NCBI GenBank assembly: GCA_035635475.1
Contig: DASQAZ010000033.1
Coordinates: forward strand, 11,266-75,265
Direction of reading: 5' to 3'
Length of the DNA: 64,000 nt
DNA from: VBOC01 sp035635475
Lineage (GTDB): Bacteria > Bacteroidota > Ignavibacteria > UBA10030 > SZUA-254
The notes below the pieces were generated by a model. It saw only the letters and a program-made list of their open reading frames with translations. It was not told the DNA's origin and searched no databases. This document shows, one piece after another, positions 38,136 through 45,242 of the stretch (position 1 is its first letter; each line of letters starts with the position of its first letter). The position numbers and the translations under genes were made by a program.

Positions 38136-39204
38136 TCGGGTAATTGTGGCTTCTGCTGGGTCAAGGAAAACGACATTTTTGGTCGAAGAGGCACTTCGAC
38201 AACCAGAGAAAAGTACATTGATAACTACCTACACAATTGAAAACATCCGCCAGATCATTGATTTTGTGACAGAAAGAATTGGGTGCGTTCCGAAGAATCT
38301 TCAGATACTTACTTGGTACTCCTTTCTTCTCAGAGAATGTGTACGACCATATCAAAACTTCCTTTACGACAAGAAACGAATTAGCAACATATCCTTTATG
38401 GAAGGCAGATCTGCTCTCTATGTCCGCAAGGAGAATGTATCAAGATATTATTTTCAAAATGGAGAATGGATCTATACTGATAAAATCGCAGAGTTTGCCT
38501 GCGTGTGTAATGAGTTATCCCAAGGCCTGGTAATTGCGAGACTCGAACAAATTTACGATCAAATATTCGTAGATGAGTCGCAGGATTTGGCCGGATACGA
38601 CTTTGATCTCTTGGAACTCCTCGTTCGCTCGATACTCAACATCGTGATTGTTGGGGATTGCCGGCAATCAACATATTTCACTAACTGTTCTCCGAAGAAC
38701 CACAAGTTCAAGGGATATAATATAATCCGATTATTCAACCACTGGGAGAGTAAAGGCCTTTGTGTCGTTACGCAGAATAACGAGAGCTTTCGCTGTAATC
38801 AGAAAATATGCGATTTTGCAGACCGGCTCTATCCCGAGCTTGACGCTACGAAATCCAAGAATGGCGATGTTACGGGGCATGATGGTGTTTTTGTGGTGAA
38901 CTCTACTGATGTGAGCAGCTACTATGATCTCTTTAAGACTGTGGTCCTCAAGGATTCAATCAAGACGTTGACGATGGATCTGCCATCGATGAACTTTGGA
39001 ATCGCCAAAGGTAAAACTTTTGACCGCGTACTTATTTTCCCGAACGGGCCGATTCGCAAGTATTTAGCCAGCGGGGATTCCTCGCAACTTGCGCCCAGGA
39101 CAAAGGCCGGACTATATGTCGCGATCACGCGAGCGAAATATAGCGTGGCATTCGTATGCCAGGAAATAGCACCAGACTTGGATATCGAAGGATTTGTGTT
39201 GTAA
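38125..39204 (+). CDS. short UvrD-like SF1 helicase (GajB-like)
   Basis: 359 residues from ATG 38125, inside the end of the nuclease gene. Motif I is divergent: ASAGSRKTT in place of AGxGKT (Lys15 kept). Motif II is VDESQD (Asp150-Asp154), motif III GDCRQSTYF, and motif VI YVAITRAKYSVAF. Canonical GajB is near 494 residues, so about 130 residues, probably insertion subdomains, are missing. Could be a functional small variant of the helicase that senses DNA ends or unwound DNA for the nuclease. Confidence 0.82.
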   Translation: MATNRVIVASAGSRKTTFLVEEALRQPEKSTLITTYTIENIRQIIDFVTERIGCVPKNLQILTWYSFLLRECVRPYQNFLYDKKRISNISFMEGRSALYVRKENVSRYYFQNGEWIYTDKIAEFACVCNELSQGLVIARLEQIYDQIFVDESQDLAGYDFDLLELLVRSILNIVIVGDCRQSTYFTNCSPKNHKFKGYNIIRLFNHWESKGLCVVTQNNESFRCNQKICDFADRLYPELDATKSKNGDVTGHDGVFVVNSTDVSSYYDLFKTVVLKDSIKTLTMDLPSMNFGIAKGKTFDRVLIFPNGPIRKYLASGDSSQLAPRTKAGLYVAITRAKYSVAFVCQEIAPDLDIEGFVL

Positions 39205-39327
39205 GTTTTTGGTTAATTCGCATTGCATAGGCTCTGACACGAGACAATAATACGAGGAACGAAAAATTCTCTTGATGGAATTCCGAACCGGAGGGACCTG
39301 TCCACCAGTCACGTTGATAGATGGAAT

Positions 39328-39555
39328 TTGACCATGAGGATACAAATGCGTAGATTTACACGCCTCACAAATGCATTCTCTAAGAGCCTGAGACACTTGG
39401 GATCTGCCGTTGCAATTTACTTTTTTCATTACAACATCATGAGGCTCCACGAATCATTTAGAATAACGCCCGCGATAAAGGCGGGGATTAGCAGACATCT
39501 TTCGACTTGGGAGGAGTTTCTAAGATGGAACATACAACAACAGAAGGCGGCATGA
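39328..39555 (+). pseudogene. IS1-like transposase C-terminal remnant (copy 1)
   Basis: About 74 codons whose translation (MRRFTRLTNAFSKS, then HYNIMRLHESFRITPAIKAG, STWEEF) matches the C-terminus of IS1-type DDE transposases, where MRRFTRLTNAFSKK and YNF.R.H.SLRVTPAM.AGI are usual. The catalytic part is missing. The remnant ends inside the start of the methyltransferase gene and its GGAGG codons supply that gene's ribosome site. A second remnant is at 41068. Confidence 0.75.
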
Positions 39556-40487
39556 CGCTATTCGGGCAGACAAGCATAACCGGGGATTTTTCTGATAAAG
39601 CAAAGATAGTGCTTCATTGCGGTGATACGCATGATTTTCTTGCGACGATTCCAGACGAGACTTTCAAGCTGATCATTACCTCACCTCCGTACAACTTGGG
39701 CAAATCCTATGAGACCAAGACCAGCATCGAGAAATATCTGGAAAGCCATGTTGATGCAATCGACGACCTGGTGAGGCTTCTGAAACCCGATGGGAGTCTA
39801 TGCTGGCAAGTCGGAAATTTCGTTGATAAGTCAGAGGTCTTTCCCCTCGACGTATTTTACTACAAGCTGTTTAAGGAGAGAGGATTAAAACTGCGGAATC
39901 GAATCATCTGGCATTTCGAGCATGGTCTTCATTGCTCCAAGCGATTTTCCGGCAGATACGAAACCATCCTATGGTTCACCAAGAGCGATCACTACGTTTT
40001 TAACTTGGATCGGGTCCGCGTCCCCTCAAAGTACCCCGGTAAGACATTCTACAAGGGCAAGAATCATGGAAAGCCCTCTGGTAATCCGTTAGGCAAAAAT
40101 CCATCTGATCTCTGGAAAACTGTTGAGCGCGATTGGGATCAGGGCGTATGGGAAATCCCAAACGTGAAGGCCAATCATCCAGAAAAGACCATTCATCCAT
40201 GCCAGTTCCCCATCGAGCTTGTTGAACGCTGCGTTATCGCACTCACCAATGAGGGTGATTGGATTCTTGATCCGTACTCCGGGGTAGGCTCAACCCTTAT
40301 CGCTGGCATAAGACATTCACGCAGGGTCACAGGGGTCGATAAAGAGAAAAAGTACATTCAGCTTGCTAAGGCCAGAATCAAATCATTCTTCGACGGTAAT
40401 CTTAGAATACGACCGTTAGGAAAGCCCGTCTTTCAACCTACAGGCAGAGAAAAGGTTTCGCAAATGCCCATTGAATGGGAGAAATGA
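39525..40487 (+). CDS. type II DNA methyltransferase, beta class (SPPY)
   Basis: 320 residues from ATG 39525 (GGAGG 10 nt upstream); ATG 39552 is an alternative. Catalytic motif IV TSPPYNLGKSYE (Ser53-Tyr56) comes before the SAM-binding motif DPYSGVGST (Asp249 on), the beta-group order. SPPY fits N4-cytosine methylation, as in M.BglII, but N6-adenine cannot be excluded. Overlaps the endonuclease gene by ATGA. Protects host DNA at the site cut by its partner, predicted to be related to AGATCT or RGATCY. Confidence 0.88.
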   Translation: MEHTTTEGGMTLFGQTSITGDFSDKAKIVLHCGDTHDFLATIPDETFKLIITSPPYNLGKSYETKTSIEKYLESHVDAIDDLVRLLKPDGSLCWQVGNFVDKSEVFPLDVFYYKLFKERGLKLRNRIIWHFEHGLHCSKRFSGRYETILWFTKSDHYVFNLDRVRVPSKYPGKTFYKGKNHGKPSGNPLGKNPSDLWKTVERDWDQGVWEIPNVKANHPEKTIHPCQFPIELVERCVIALTNEGDWILDPYSGVGSTLIAGIRHSRRVTGVDKEKKYIQLAKARIKSFFDGNLRIRPLGKPVFQPTGREKVSQMPIEWEK

Positions 40488-41062
40488 GAATAGCGGCTCT
40501 CTATTCGTTCAATGGGGGTGCGGAAGCCGTAGACAAGAGGTATCCCAAACTCTTGTCCGAAGTCAAAGACATTATCGGCCTCATAGATTCAGAACGCTAC
40601 AAGACGAAGAGGAGTAAGGAGAAGACAAAGCGGGGGAGAATCCTATATAGTCCAAAACAGCTTAACAAAGCATTTAAGAGGGAGTTCGGGAAGAAGAAAT
40701 GGGAAACGCTGAGGGTGAAATGCGATTATCCGACCCAATTTTACGTTCAAGGGTATGCACCGTCCAAGCTTAATCGCGGCTCGTTCAGGGAAATGGACTT
40801 CGTTAAGGATCGACTGGGCATTGAAGTTCAGTTTGGTAAGTATTCGTTTATGGTTTACAATGTCGCGGCGAAAATGACGATCTTCCATCGGCTCGGTTAC
40901 ATCGACGTGGGGATTGAAATTGTACCTGTCAAGGCCTTTGCGAGCAAGATGTCGAGCGGGGTTTCTTACTTTGAGCAGTTCGTCTGGGATCTGGAAAAAA
41001 GAGGCATTGCAGATATTGACATTCCCGTTCTCATTATTGGGATTGATTCTTCTAACGAGTAA
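40484..41062 (+). CDS. BglII/BstYI-family type II restriction endonuclease
   Basis: About 192 residues from ATG 40484. The active site shows an acidic residue followed by ExQ: EMDFVKDRLGIEVQFGKYSF. BglII itself uses Asp84, Glu93 and Gln95 in place of the common ExK. The following stretch FHRLGYIDVGIEIVP and YFEQFVWDLEKR also fit this family. Coupled to the methyltransferase by a 4-nt overlap. The recognition site is likely GATC-centred, which is inference from the family. Confidence 0.85.
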   Translation: MRIAALYSFNGGAEAVDKRYPKLLSEVKDIIGLIDSERYKTKRSKEKTKRGRILYSPKQLNKAFKREFGKKKWETLRVKCDYPTQFYVQGYAPSKLNRGSFREMDFVKDRLGIEVQFGKYSFMVYNVAAKMTIFHRLGYIDVGIEIVPVKAFASKMSSGVSYFEQFVWDLEKRGIADIDIPVLIIGIDSSNE

Positions 41063-41067
41063 TCGCG

Positions 41068-41159
41068 TTCAGCAGACAATGGAGGCGGGAGTTAGTAAAC
41101 ACCTTTGGACTTGGGAGGAATTCTTAGACTCCAATAATGAGCGCAAAGAAGCGGCTTGA
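41068..41159 (+). pseudogene. IS1-like transposase C-terminal remnant (copy 2)
   Basis: About 30 codons, starting 5 nt after the endonuclease stop: MEAGVSKHLWTWEEFLD. It matches the end of copy 1 at both protein and DNA level (both contain AGACTTGGGAGGA-like blocks, here ACTTGGGAGGA), in the same orientation. The restriction-modification pair thus sits between two 3' ends of one transposase type. Confidence 0.72.
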
Positions 41160-41167
41160 TCTAGCGG

Positions 41168-41491
41168 TTGATTCTGACTATACGATTGCGTAACATATTA
41201 TCAAGATTGAGCAAATCGGGATGGCTTCGGAAGGGACATCTTCAGCTAATTGTCCGACATGGTATAGCTGCGGGGACAGTTATACTTGTTCTTGTTGCAC
41301 TCCGTCTCATGTTTGCTCTTCTCCTGCCAAGTGGAATAACTGCGACTATTCTTTTGAACATGGACGAGATCGGAATGATAGCTACTATGCTCTACTTGCT
41401 TGTTTCTTTAGTTATTGAACTTTATGGAATGATTCGCAGACAGTGGCAAAAGGGGAAAGATGAAGGCCTATTCAGTTTTATCACCGCGTAA
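41168..41491 (+). CDS. small membrane protein, unknown
   Basis: Up to 107 residues from TTG 41168; a later start is possible and no clear ribosome site is seen. Two or three hydrophobic helices (HGIAAGTVILVLVALRLMFA and ATMLYLLVSLVIELYG) with a basic N-terminus. Overlaps the next gene by 32 nt. No family recognised. Confidence 0.5.
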   Translation: MILTIRLRNILSRLSKSGWLRKGHLQLIVRHGIAAGTVILVLVALRLMFALLLPSGITATILLNMDEIGMIATMLYLLVSLVIELYGMIRRQWQKGKDEGLFSFITA

Positions 41492-41873
41492 TCTAAAGGA
41501 AGCATTCATACTTTACGGTCTTGTAGCATTTGGAGGGATGGTATGGGGTGCCATCTACGCAATACTGAAGATATTGGGAATAGATTATTGGTGGTTATAT
41601 ACTTTGATTATTATCGGTGCCGTTCTTTCCGCTCTGTATTTGTGGCAAAAATATAAGCAGAAATCGCGTGATGCACTTCTTGGGGCTATATCTCCGCTAA
41701 CGGCAAACACTCTCGTGACCATCGAAAGAATTTCGACCACAAATTCTGAGTGGCACTTACTACTTTTCCCAAGACAATTAGGCGAAGAAGAAGATTGGCC
41801 AATCGTTTCTGACATAGACAGCCCCCCAGTCGATATTAATTCATCAAGGGATTATGCAACTGCCAAAGGTTAG
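41460..41873 (+). CDS. small membrane protein, unknown
   Basis: 137 residues. Two membrane helices (ILYGLVAFGGMVWGAIYAIL and WWLYTLIIIGAVLSALYLW), then an acidic soluble tail with LLGAISPLTANTLVTIER. Overlaps genes on both sides, so likely translated with them. Function unknown. Confidence 0.55.
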   Translation: MKAYSVLSPRNLKEAFILYGLVAFGGMVWGAIYAILKILGIDYWWLYTLIIIGAVLSALYLWQKYKQKSRDALLGAISPLTANTLVTIERISTTNSEWHLLLFPRQLGEEEDWPIVSDIDSPPVDINSSRDYATAKG

Positions 41874-42249
41874 AATCTGTATTTTGTGCGAAGATATGAG
41901 ATCAGAGGTTGGGCACAAAGTAAGTCTAATGGGAGTTTTTGGTGCACTCCCGGACGTCGAAATCCTAATGAAAGACCTCACAATACCAATTGCAAAATTG
42001 ACTTTTGTTCTACTCTTGCATGAAGGCGAGGGAGATTTTAGGCTTAGTTCAAGCATCAAGACGCCCGATGGGAGAACGCTGTCTCCTGTGTCACAACAGA
42101 CTCTAACTATTCCCAAAGGCAAGCGTGTAAATCTTGCGGTTATGGTTCCAAACTTCATTGCAAACGAAGCTGGTACTTTTACATTTACTCTTAATGCAGA
42201 TAAAGAGAAGATATACGAGTCAAGCTTTAAAATCTCCCCCGCCTCCTAA
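41854..42249 (+). CDS. DUF6941-like small protein
   Basis: 131 residues. The start RICILCEDMRSEVGHKVSLMGVFG is close to the DUF6941 pattern (C.D.R.E...K.SL.G.Y/F). The rest is a beta-sandwich-like sequence ending at SSFKISPAS. Family function unknown. Overlaps the preceding gene by 20 nt. Confidence 0.65.
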   Translation: MQLPKVRICILCEDMRSEVGHKVSLMGVFGALPDVEILMKDLTIPIAKLTFVLLLHEGEGDFRLSSSIKTPDGRTLSPVSQQTLTIPKGKRVNLAVMVPNFIANEAGTFTFTLNADKEKIYESSFKISPAS

Positions 42250-42456
42250 TCAGAATTAAATTCTCGCCGACAAAGTAAGCACCCCGTATGACGGGGCTAC
42301 GGTTTCCGTGAAACAGAGCCAGTACCGCCGATTGCTGGCAATCTTCAAGAAATGAACAACCGCTTGTGATCTCAACACGTTTTAGAGCAAACTGAGCTAG
42401 TCCCTGTTGGCCTGGTAGTCCCCTCTCATGAAGGCTTTGGCTGAGAGCCATTTCAT

Positions 42457-42512
42457 ATACATCTGTCAATACGTCCAAAATACATCCCAAATACATCACT
42501 CAACACGTCAGC
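42457..42512 (+). repeat. iteron-like tandem repeats, 11-12 bp period
   Basis: Units ATACATCTG (42457), ATACGTCCA (42469), ATACATCCC (42480), ATACATCAC (42491) and a weaker ACACGTCAG (42503) recur every 11 or 12 bp, one helical turn. This is typical of Rep-binding iterons. The array is 130 bp beyond the 3' end of the Rep gene. The remainder of 42250-42639 shows no gene I can support. Confidence 0.5.
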
Positions 42513-42639
42513 GACCTTAACGCAAATAACAGCTGATTTTCCAGGTGGGATTGGGGAATATGGATATATTTCGGCTTTCTTGAAATCTACAGGTCTTTGA
42601 ATATCTCATTTCAAGATAAGAATGTAGGCCATATTGATT

Positions 42640-43350
42640 CTAACTTAGCAGTTGATTCGACTTGAAGAATTTTAGGTTGGCAGCATCATCAAACTGTTCC
42701 CCGAAGGTTTGCGGTGAAAAAATAGAATAAAGGTACGTAATTGATTGTCTGCGGAGAATCCATCTCACCTTCCCTTCTTTCCTCGGAAAGAGGCGAATAT
42801 TCCTCGACGTGCTGTATCTCTTCGTTTTTCCGTGGTAGCTTAGTAGCATGTCTTTCGTGAGATATTTCGTTAGGTATCCCGCGACCCGATGCAAATCCAC
42901 GTATTGAATATGGACAATCTTTCCTCCTCCGATTTTTTGCCACGTTTCAGAGATCCATTCTTGAGATATATATCGATCCACTAATATGTGCAGATGTGCC
43001 ATTCCGGATTTTTGAAGCTCCACTACAGCAATAAAATCAACTGGCTTCTGAAATTTCCTTTTCAGATATGTTCTAAACTTTCCCCATGTGGATCTTAGAT
43101 ACCCGATGGAAGACTCCGGCTCGACTTTATTTGGATCAAGTGTCAACGTCAAAAGCCTCTGTAACTTCATCTCGATAGCTTTCTCGATGATCGCACTCCT
43201 CAATCTTTGAACCTTCTTTTTTCCGCAGGTAGGGCAGGAGTATGTTTGACAATCTGCCCTGAGGTAACTTGAACTTATTTCGCCCTTCTCTTCATCGACG
43301 CTTCCGCCAACAAAGGTTCCGCTTCCGCAGTATCTGTTTCGATTGTTCAT
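42640..43350 (-). CDS. HUH-type rolling-circle replication protein
   Basis: 236 residues. Motif I-like LLTLTLDP (67-73), HUH motif MAHLHILVD (His119, His121) and motif III VAGYLTKYLTKDM with Tyr159/Tyr163 as candidate nicking tyrosines. An N-terminal Cys cluster CQTYSCPTCGKKK (34-46) may bind zinc. This is the REP_ORF2/G2P-like group seen in inovirus- or microvirus-like and plasmid Reps. It would nick the element's origin to start rolling-circle replication. The cruciform DNA lies 57 nt upstream. Confidence 0.83.
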   Translation of the reverse strand: MNNRNRYCGSGTFVGGSVDEEKGEISSSYLRADCQTYSCPTCGKKKVQRLRSAIIEKAIEMKLQRLLTLTLDPNKVEPESSIGYLRSTWGKFRTYLKRKFQKPVDFIAVVELQKSGMAHLHILVDRYISQEWISETWQKIGGGKIVHIQYVDLHRVAGYLTKYLTKDMLLSYHGKTKRYSTSRNIRLFPRKEGKVRWILRRQSITYLYSIFSPQTFGEQFDDAANLKFFKSNQLLS

Positions 43351-43406
43351 ATAAAAAAGTCAAGTGAAGAAAAGAATTATGATATGTATATATTTTCTGA
43401 AGTGCT

Positions 43407-43488
43407 CGATGCCCTTCGGGCATCGAAAGGGTTTTCTTTTGGCTGGCCGCCCTGAATCCCTTTCGGGATTCAGGGTCCCCGACCAGCC
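43407..43488. repeat. GC-rich double cruciform, possible replication origin
   Basis: Two perfect inverted repeats: CGATGCCC-TTC-GGGCATCG (43407-43425) and CCCTGAATCCC-TTTC-GGGATTCAGGG (43450-43475), the latter enclosed by GGCTGG (43441-43446) and CCAGCC (43483-43488). GC content is far above the AT-rich surroundings. It sits upstream of the Rep gene between two minus-strand genes and has no T run on the minus side. A double-strand or single-strand origin is the simplest guess. Confidence 0.55.
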
Positions 43489-43565
43489 GGGCACCCCAGA
43501 ATTGTGGGTCCGCCCCCTCTGCGGTGAAGACTTACCCTTAAAAAGTACACCGACAGAGGAACTCG

Positions 43566-43841
43566 TCACGGAAGTGATTGATATTGCTCAAGAATTGCCT
43601 TAGAAATATGTTCGTTCAGTCTCCGGGGCATCTCGATATTCTTGAAATTCTTGAATTCTCCCGCCTTATCCTTGTAGCAATTTGATGGCAGAGCCACCCA
43701 GGGGCTCTTGCCCTCCTGATGAATCACCCTGAAGCCTTTTATGGTTAGATCGCCCTCTTCCAGGGTGAGAGTGACATCTGCGTTGGCTTTGATGCTGTTG
43801 CTAAAGTCGGTTCGACGGATATCAATCGATATTTTAGTCAT
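43566..43841 (-). CDS. SpoVG-like protein
   Basis: 91 residues from ATG 43841, with AAAGG about 7 nt upstream; an ATG 15 nt earlier also exists. The pattern LTIKGFRVIHQEGKSPWVALP, followed by GEFKNFKNIEMPRRLNEHIS and ILEQYQ, mirrors SpoVG (IRVIDG..GLFVAMPS, H.IN...R..I...VL.EY). SpoVG proteins bind nucleic acids. In small elements, such genes often sit next to the Rep gene. Confidence 0.65.
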   Translation of the reverse strand: MTKISIDIRRTDFSNSIKANADVTLTLEEGDLTIKGFRVIHQEGKSPWVALPSNCYKDKAGEFKNFKNIEMPRRLNEHISKAILEQYQSLP

Positions 43842-43845
43842 ACAG

Positions 43846-44160
43846 TTACCTTTCATTTGTCAAAACATTCTTACCTGCTAATTTAGTATACTTCTTTTCC
43901 TTGAATCCTTCTCGAATTTCTTCTACGGATCTGACCCTGTTTCTCAAGATGTAGTGGTCCAAATCATTCTTGTCGAAAAAGATTTTCTTCCCTCCCGGCT
44001 TATAATGTGGGATGAGGCTCTTGCTCGTAAGACGGTATAAGTAGGATTTTGAAATATGCAAGTAAGAAGCTGCCTCATCGAGGGTCATTGGCTTCATCGA
44101 CTGGGAAACCAGCAATTCCTCAATCCGTCTCAGGCTTTCCCCTATGTTGTTTCTCTGCAT
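43846..44160 (-). CDS. helix-turn-helix protein, excisionase-like
   Basis: 104 residues. The segment MTLDEAASYLHISKSYLYRL and the following IPHYKPGGKKIFFDKNDLD form a MerR/excisionase type winged helix-turn-helix. It could be the recombination directionality factor for the integrase or a repressor. The spacer before it holds two palindromic operators and a hairpin. It is directly upstream of the SpoVG-like gene (4 nt). Confidence 0.78.
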   Translation of the reverse strand: MQRNNIGESLRRIEELLVSQSMKPMTLDEAASYLHISKSYLYRLTSKSLIPHYKPGGKKIFFDKNDLDHYILRNRVRSVEEIREGFKEKKYTKLAGKNVLTNER

Positions 44161-44209
44161 TCAACCCTCAAGGAGGGAATATGACTCAATCACTGGCCTT
44201 TTAAAATTC

Positions 44210-44241
44210 AAAACCCATGACTTTTTCTGATCACGGGTTTT
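44210..44241 (-). terminator. hairpin flanked by A/T runs
   Basis: Arms AAAACCCATGA (44210-44220) and TCACGGGTTTT (44231-44241) pair with one mismatch around a 10-nt loop. On the minus strand it ends in TTTT, so it may end the transcript of the 238-residue gene upstream. Confidence 0.5.
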
Positions 44242-44282
44242 CTTGTACTTGAATATATCAGCTAACGCGGCTTGCAGCGTTT

Positions 44283-44314
44283 GCAACGTTGCGACTTTAA
44301 TGACGCAACGTTGC
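44283..44314. promoter_or_regulatory. two palindromic operators GCAACGTTGC
   Basis: Perfect 10-bp palindromes GCAACGTTGC at 44283-44292 and 44305-44314, centres 22 bp apart (two helical turns); the second extends to ACGCAACGTTGCGT. Placed upstream of the HTH/SpoVG/Rep genes and directly after the stop of the 238-residue gene. Likely binding sites for an element-encoded regulator. Confidence 0.6.
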
Positions 44315-44320
44315 GTGTCC

Positions 44321-45037
44321 TTATGTCTTCTCTGAGGTGAATCCCATGCGGCTTAATTTGGCTCTGATAATGTTTTCACTCGTCTCGTAACCTTCTTCCC
44401 GAATTTCTCGAACCCACTTGGCAACTCTAGCTGACGGAACTGTCTGATGTTTCTTGCACTCGTCTCTCGTTATATACTTTTGCAACTTGTTCTTCAGTTC
44501 ACCATGATGAAATCGCTTACGGGGGGTATATTCTTCCGCTTTGTTGTTGTGGTTCGCTTCGATTTCTTCTGGTTCGATTTGATCTACAATTCTTTTTTGA
44601 ATCTCATTTGCAATTAACTCTACGGGGGTATATTCGGGCTCGAATCTCAGTGCAAAGCCTCGCATCAATCGTGGGGTTTCTTTCAGAAGAATTTTCCAAT
44701 GTTCTTGTTGCCGATTCAATTCCTTCAATGATATCGATTTTAGCCGATCTTCATATAGATGTACCTCAAAGTCGTTGAGCGTCTTCAGAATGGTGAATTC
44801 GCTAAACTCGTCACCAACGATCGACTTATCAGTAAGCTGTTCTGGTCCGCCGGCAAATTCCTGAAGTCTGTCTTTCTCATCGAGAAACCAAGAAATCCAA
44901 TACGCTGCGGCACTGTTTTGTTCTCCTTCAAAGGCACTATGGAAAAGTCTAAATGGTGCAAATGTGCCAACAAACTTCCCTTCAGTTTTTGCTGACTCTA
45001 TCCAGGCGTTTGAGATGAGAGGAATTGGCTTATCCAT
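44321..45037 (-). CDS. protein of unknown function in element
   Basis: 238 residues, soluble, charged, no signal or membrane segment. The C-terminal third (HHGELKNKLQKYI ... RVAKWVREIREEGYETSENIIRAKLSRMG) looks helical and could bind DNA. No family recognised. It lies between the integrase and the HTH gene on the same strand, with a structured leader upstream and two palindromes at its end. Confidence 0.6.
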   Translation of the reverse strand: MDKPIPLISNAWIESAKTEGKFVGTFAPFRLFHSAFEGEQNSAAAYWISWFLDEKDRLQEFAGGPEQLTDKSIVGDEFSEFTILKTLNDFEVHLYEDRLKSISLKELNRQQEHWKILLKETPRLMRGFALRFEPEYTPVELIANEIQKRIVDQIEPEEIEANHNNKAEEYTPRKRFHHGELKNKLQKYITRDECKKHQTVPSARVAKWVREIREEGYETSENIIRAKLSRMGFTSEKT

Positions 45038-45048
45038 CTTTAGAATAA

Positions 45049-45182
45049 AAATCCTTCCCGTGCCTTAGAGCAAACTTGCGCTTGCCCTCGCTCTCAAGAA
45101 GAGCGAACGAGAAGGATTTCTAAGACCTAAGAGTGGCACGTCTAAGGCGGCGTGTCTTCCTAGCCTTACCCAAACTTACGCG
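45049..45182. repeat. structured leader with inverted and direct repeats
   Basis: Arms AAATCCTTC (45049-45057) and GAAGGATTT (45111-45119) enclose TCGCTCT-CAAGA-AGAGCGA (45088-45106). The block GCCTTAGAGCAAACTTGCGC (45062-45081) recurs as GCCTTACCCAAACTTACGC (45163-45181). It forms the leader of the 238-residue gene. The 12-mer TTAGAGCAAACT inside it also occurs at 42382-42393. Confidence 0.45.
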
Positions 45183-45242
45183 ATTGTTTTCTCTTCTTCA
45201 AGATTTCGGGTAACTGACTGCCAACGAGCGGAGGCATTGATC

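Noticed and set aside
37000..39204. Calling the pair canonical Gabija
   Set aside because: The helicase is too short and its P-loop differs, so only Gabija-like is supported.
42227..42499. Possible 90-codon gene on the minus strand after rep
   Set aside because: It covers the iteron-like repeats and the end of the DUF6941-like gene and has no family likeness or ribosome site.
43407..43475. Rho-independent terminators for the SpoVG-like gene
   Set aside because: Stems are strong, but in the minus direction neither is followed by a T run.
43364..43603. Plus-strand open frame through the cruciform
   Set aside because: Its translation follows the inverted repeats and overlaps the rep start and the SpoVG-like gene; looks like chance.
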